This document shows positions 4,979 to 5,868 of a stretch of 5,868 nucleotides of DNA, one piece after another. This DNA comes from an uncultured Lachnospiraceae bacterium. GTDB lineage: Bacteria > Bacillota > Clostridia > Lachnospirales > Lachnospiraceae. The stretch covers positions 1 through 5,868 of the forward strand of contig CACZTA010000337.1 in the NCBI GenBank assembly GCA_902783935.1, written 5' to 3'. The number at the start of each line of letters is the position of its first letter. The first letter of the stretch is position 1. The notes below the pieces were generated by a model that was not told where the DNA came from, searched no databases, and worked only from the letters and a program-made list of their open reading frames with translations. Made by a program: the position numbers and the translations under genes.

Positions 4979-5316
4979 GAATCGTAATAGACATACTGAT
5001 CGTCATAAGCCTGTTCTTCGCGTTCGCGGGCACGGTGGGCATCATCCGTATGCCGGACGAATACTGCAGAATGCAGTCGAGCACGAACGTCGCGACTCTG
5101 GGCGTTGTCGGAGTCATCATCGGCGGACTGCTCTACTCGATAATTTATCTCGGAAATGTCAACATGGCCGTGAAGCTCGCGGTTATGGGACTCTTCTACA
5201 TAATCACTAACCCGATAGCGGGACATGCTATTGCGAAAGGTGCGTACAAACACGGTGTGAAAGCCTGTGAACAGACGACCTGCGATCATTACGGAGAGGA
5301 CATGGTGAAAGAATAA
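4975..5316 (+). CDS. mbhC: Mbh hydrogenase antiporter-module subunit C (MrpG/MnhG family)
   Basis: The 113-residue product has three hydrophobic segments (about 3-23, 40-60 and 62-82). It shows the MrpG signatures GIIRMPDEYCRMQSSTNVATLG (from 22, ending at G43), with a loop that in other members reads as a Pro-Asp-x-Tyr motif, and TNPIAGHAIAKGAY (78-91). It is an integral membrane subunit of the antiporter arm. The hydrophilic tail (92-113) contains two cysteines and a histidine (C97, C102, H104) in a short charged stretch, which is not a feature known to me for the family and may simply be a variable end. GGAGGG at 4963-4968 lies 6 bases before the start. The gene overlaps mbhB by ATGA and mbhD by TAATG. 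Confidence 0.88.
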   Translation: MRIVIDILIVISLFFAFAGTVGIIRMPDEYCRMQSSTNVATLGVVGVIIGGLLYSIIYLGNVNMAVKLAVMGLFYIITNPIAGHAIAKGAYKHGVKACEQTTCDHYGEDMVKE

Positions 5317-5573
5317 TGAATATAGTATTTATCCTTAACCTACTGTGTGTGCTTGGTATCGTAATAACAGCAATCTGTGCCGTCGCTTTCAAGAATACGC
5401 TTTCATCCGTAATCGCGCTCGGTTCCACGGGAGCGTTCATGGGTCTCGAGTTCATACTTCTCCAGGCTCCTGACGTTGCGATCGCGGAAGTATCCGTAGG
5501 CGCGGTGCTGTCGACAGCAATCTTTGTTATAGCGGTACGCAAGACAACGACAAAAGAGGAGGAAGAAGAATGA
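5316..5573 (+). CDS. mbhD: Mbh hydrogenase antiporter-module subunit D (DUF4040, MrpA C-terminal/MrpB-like)
   Basis: The 85-residue product has three hydrophobic segments (about 3-24, 30-49 and 56-74). It contains the signature LLQAPDVAIAEVSVGAVLST (48-67), typical of the MbhD/DUF4040 family and of the C-terminal part of MrpA. D53 and E58 are the acidic residues of that motif, in a region linked to ion movement in the antiporter family. In Bacillus-type Mrp this region is fused to the large MrpA. Here it is a stand-alone gene, as in Mbh-type hydrogenases. The tail KTTTKEEEEE is strongly acidic, and its GAG codons form the ribosome binding site of mbhE. The start overlaps the mbhC stop (TAATG), with GGTG at 5304-5307 as a weak binding site. 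The stop overlaps mbhE (ATGA). Confidence 0.85.
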   Translation: MNIVFILNLLCVLGIVITAICAVAFKNTLSSVIALGSTGAFMGLEFILLQAPDVAIAEVSVGAVLSTAIFVIAVRKTTTKEEEEE

Positions 5574-5868
5574 AAAGACTGATCACTTGTATCGCGCTCA
5601 TTCTTATCCTCGGGTGCGGTATAGCGGGCGTCAAGTACGCCTATGACACCGGCGACATCACATACGACGGTTCCAAGACCAATGTCGTGGATCTCTACAA
5701 CAATCCGACGAACTATGATACATCGAACGCCAACGGCGTTGCAGAGATCATCGTCGATGAGAACCTCGACAAAGCAAAGGCTGCGAACGATGTCGCATCG
5801 ATAGTATTCAACTTCAGGGGTTTCGACACGATCGGCGAGGCTTTCATACTGTTCACCGCCATCACCGG
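5570..5868 (+). CDS. mbhE: Mbh hydrogenase antiporter-module subunit E (MrpB-like), 3' end outside window
   Basis: The first 99 codons are visible and the frame is still open at the right edge. A hydrophobic segment (4-21) is followed by a hydrophilic stretch (22-72) rich in Asp, Asn and Tyr. The family signature NDVASIVFNFRGFDTIGEAF (73-92) comes next and is typical of MbhE and MrpB proteins (compare the common form DYRGFDTLGE), leading into the next membrane segment (92 onward). The loop between the first helix and the signature would face outside the cell or the membrane surface. AGGAGG at 5557-5562 lies 7 bases before the ATG and is made by the Glu codons of mbhD. A Cys at 16 follows Leu-Gly and faintly resembles a lipobox, but a plain membrane helix is more likely. 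The gene after it would be expected to be another Mrp-like subunit. Confidence 0.85.
   Translation, partial: MKRLITCIALILILGCGIAGVKYAYDTGDITYDGSKTNVVDLYNNPTNYDTSNANGVAEIIVDENLDKAKAANDVASIVFNFRGFDTIGEAFILFTAIT

Noticed and set aside
5570..5620. Lipoprotein signal at the start of mbhE
   Set aside because: The stretch ILGC has Leu at a position where small residues are usual, and the family begins with a plain membrane helix.
4176..5868. Stand-alone Mrp sodium/proton antiporter operon
   Set aside because: The order MrpE, F, G, then a separate DUF4040 protein and MrpB-like protein is the Mbh order A-E, and it directly follows the hydrogenase large subunit and hypA. Stand-alone Mrp operons usually start with a large MrpA.
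1..5868. CRISPR arrays, tRNA/rRNA genes, insertion sequences
   Set aside because: No regularly spaced repeats, no clover-leaf or rRNA-like sequence, and no transposase frame or terminal repeats were seen.

Overview
The window looks like chromosome from an anaerobic, probably clostridial (Firmicutes) bacterium of medium GC content. The evidence is the clostridial-type uridine kinase C-terminus, the strong AGGAGG-type ribosome binding sites, TTGACA-type promoters, a superoxide reductase (an anaerobe enzyme) and a ferredoxin-type membrane-bound hydrogenase. The species cannot be named from the sequence.

Left part (1-978). The C-terminal 80 residues of a uridine/nucleoside kinase enter from the left edge and converge on a desulfoferrodoxin (superoxide reductase) gene on the minus strand. 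A strong hairpin that can terminate from both sides separates them. The 269-base divergent spacer 710-978 holds two good minus-strand promoter candidates for dfx, one plus-strand promoter candidate for the hydrogenase operon, a small GC-rich hairpin and AT-rich dyads that could be operators.

Right part (979-5868, all plus strand, running off the right edge) is one tightly packed operon with overlaps or 2-base gaps almost everywhere: hypC - hypD - mbhK (NuoC-like) - mbhL (NiFe large subunit) - hypA - [75-base gap with a perfect palindrome] - mbhA (MrpE-like) - mbhB (MrpF-like) - mbhC (MrpG-like) - mbhD (MrpA C-terminal/MrpB-like) - mbhE (MrpB-like, cut by the window edge). It encodes part of a Mrp-linked group 4 [NiFe] hydrogenase (Mbh type, usually called group 4d). 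HypA delivers nickel, and HypC and HypD help build the Fe(CN)2CO group of the active site. MbhK and MbhL form the peripheral catalytic part. MbhA to MbhE belong to the sodium/proton antiporter module. By analogy with Pyrococcus Mbh, the complex would oxidise reduced ferredoxin, make H2 and drive Na+ out of the cell.

The most notable points are three. The order is rearranged relative to the archaeal mbhA-N operon: the catalytic genes, wrapped in maturation genes, come before the antiporter genes and apart from the small subunit. The large subunit ends exactly at the usual protease cleavage site, so it needs no C-terminal processing. The only real gap inside the operon carries a 14-bp perfect palindrome. 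The genes for the small FeS subunit (mbhJ), the membrane anchor (mbhM), the ferredoxin-like subunit (mbhN), the remaining antiporter subunits and hypB/E/F are not in the window.
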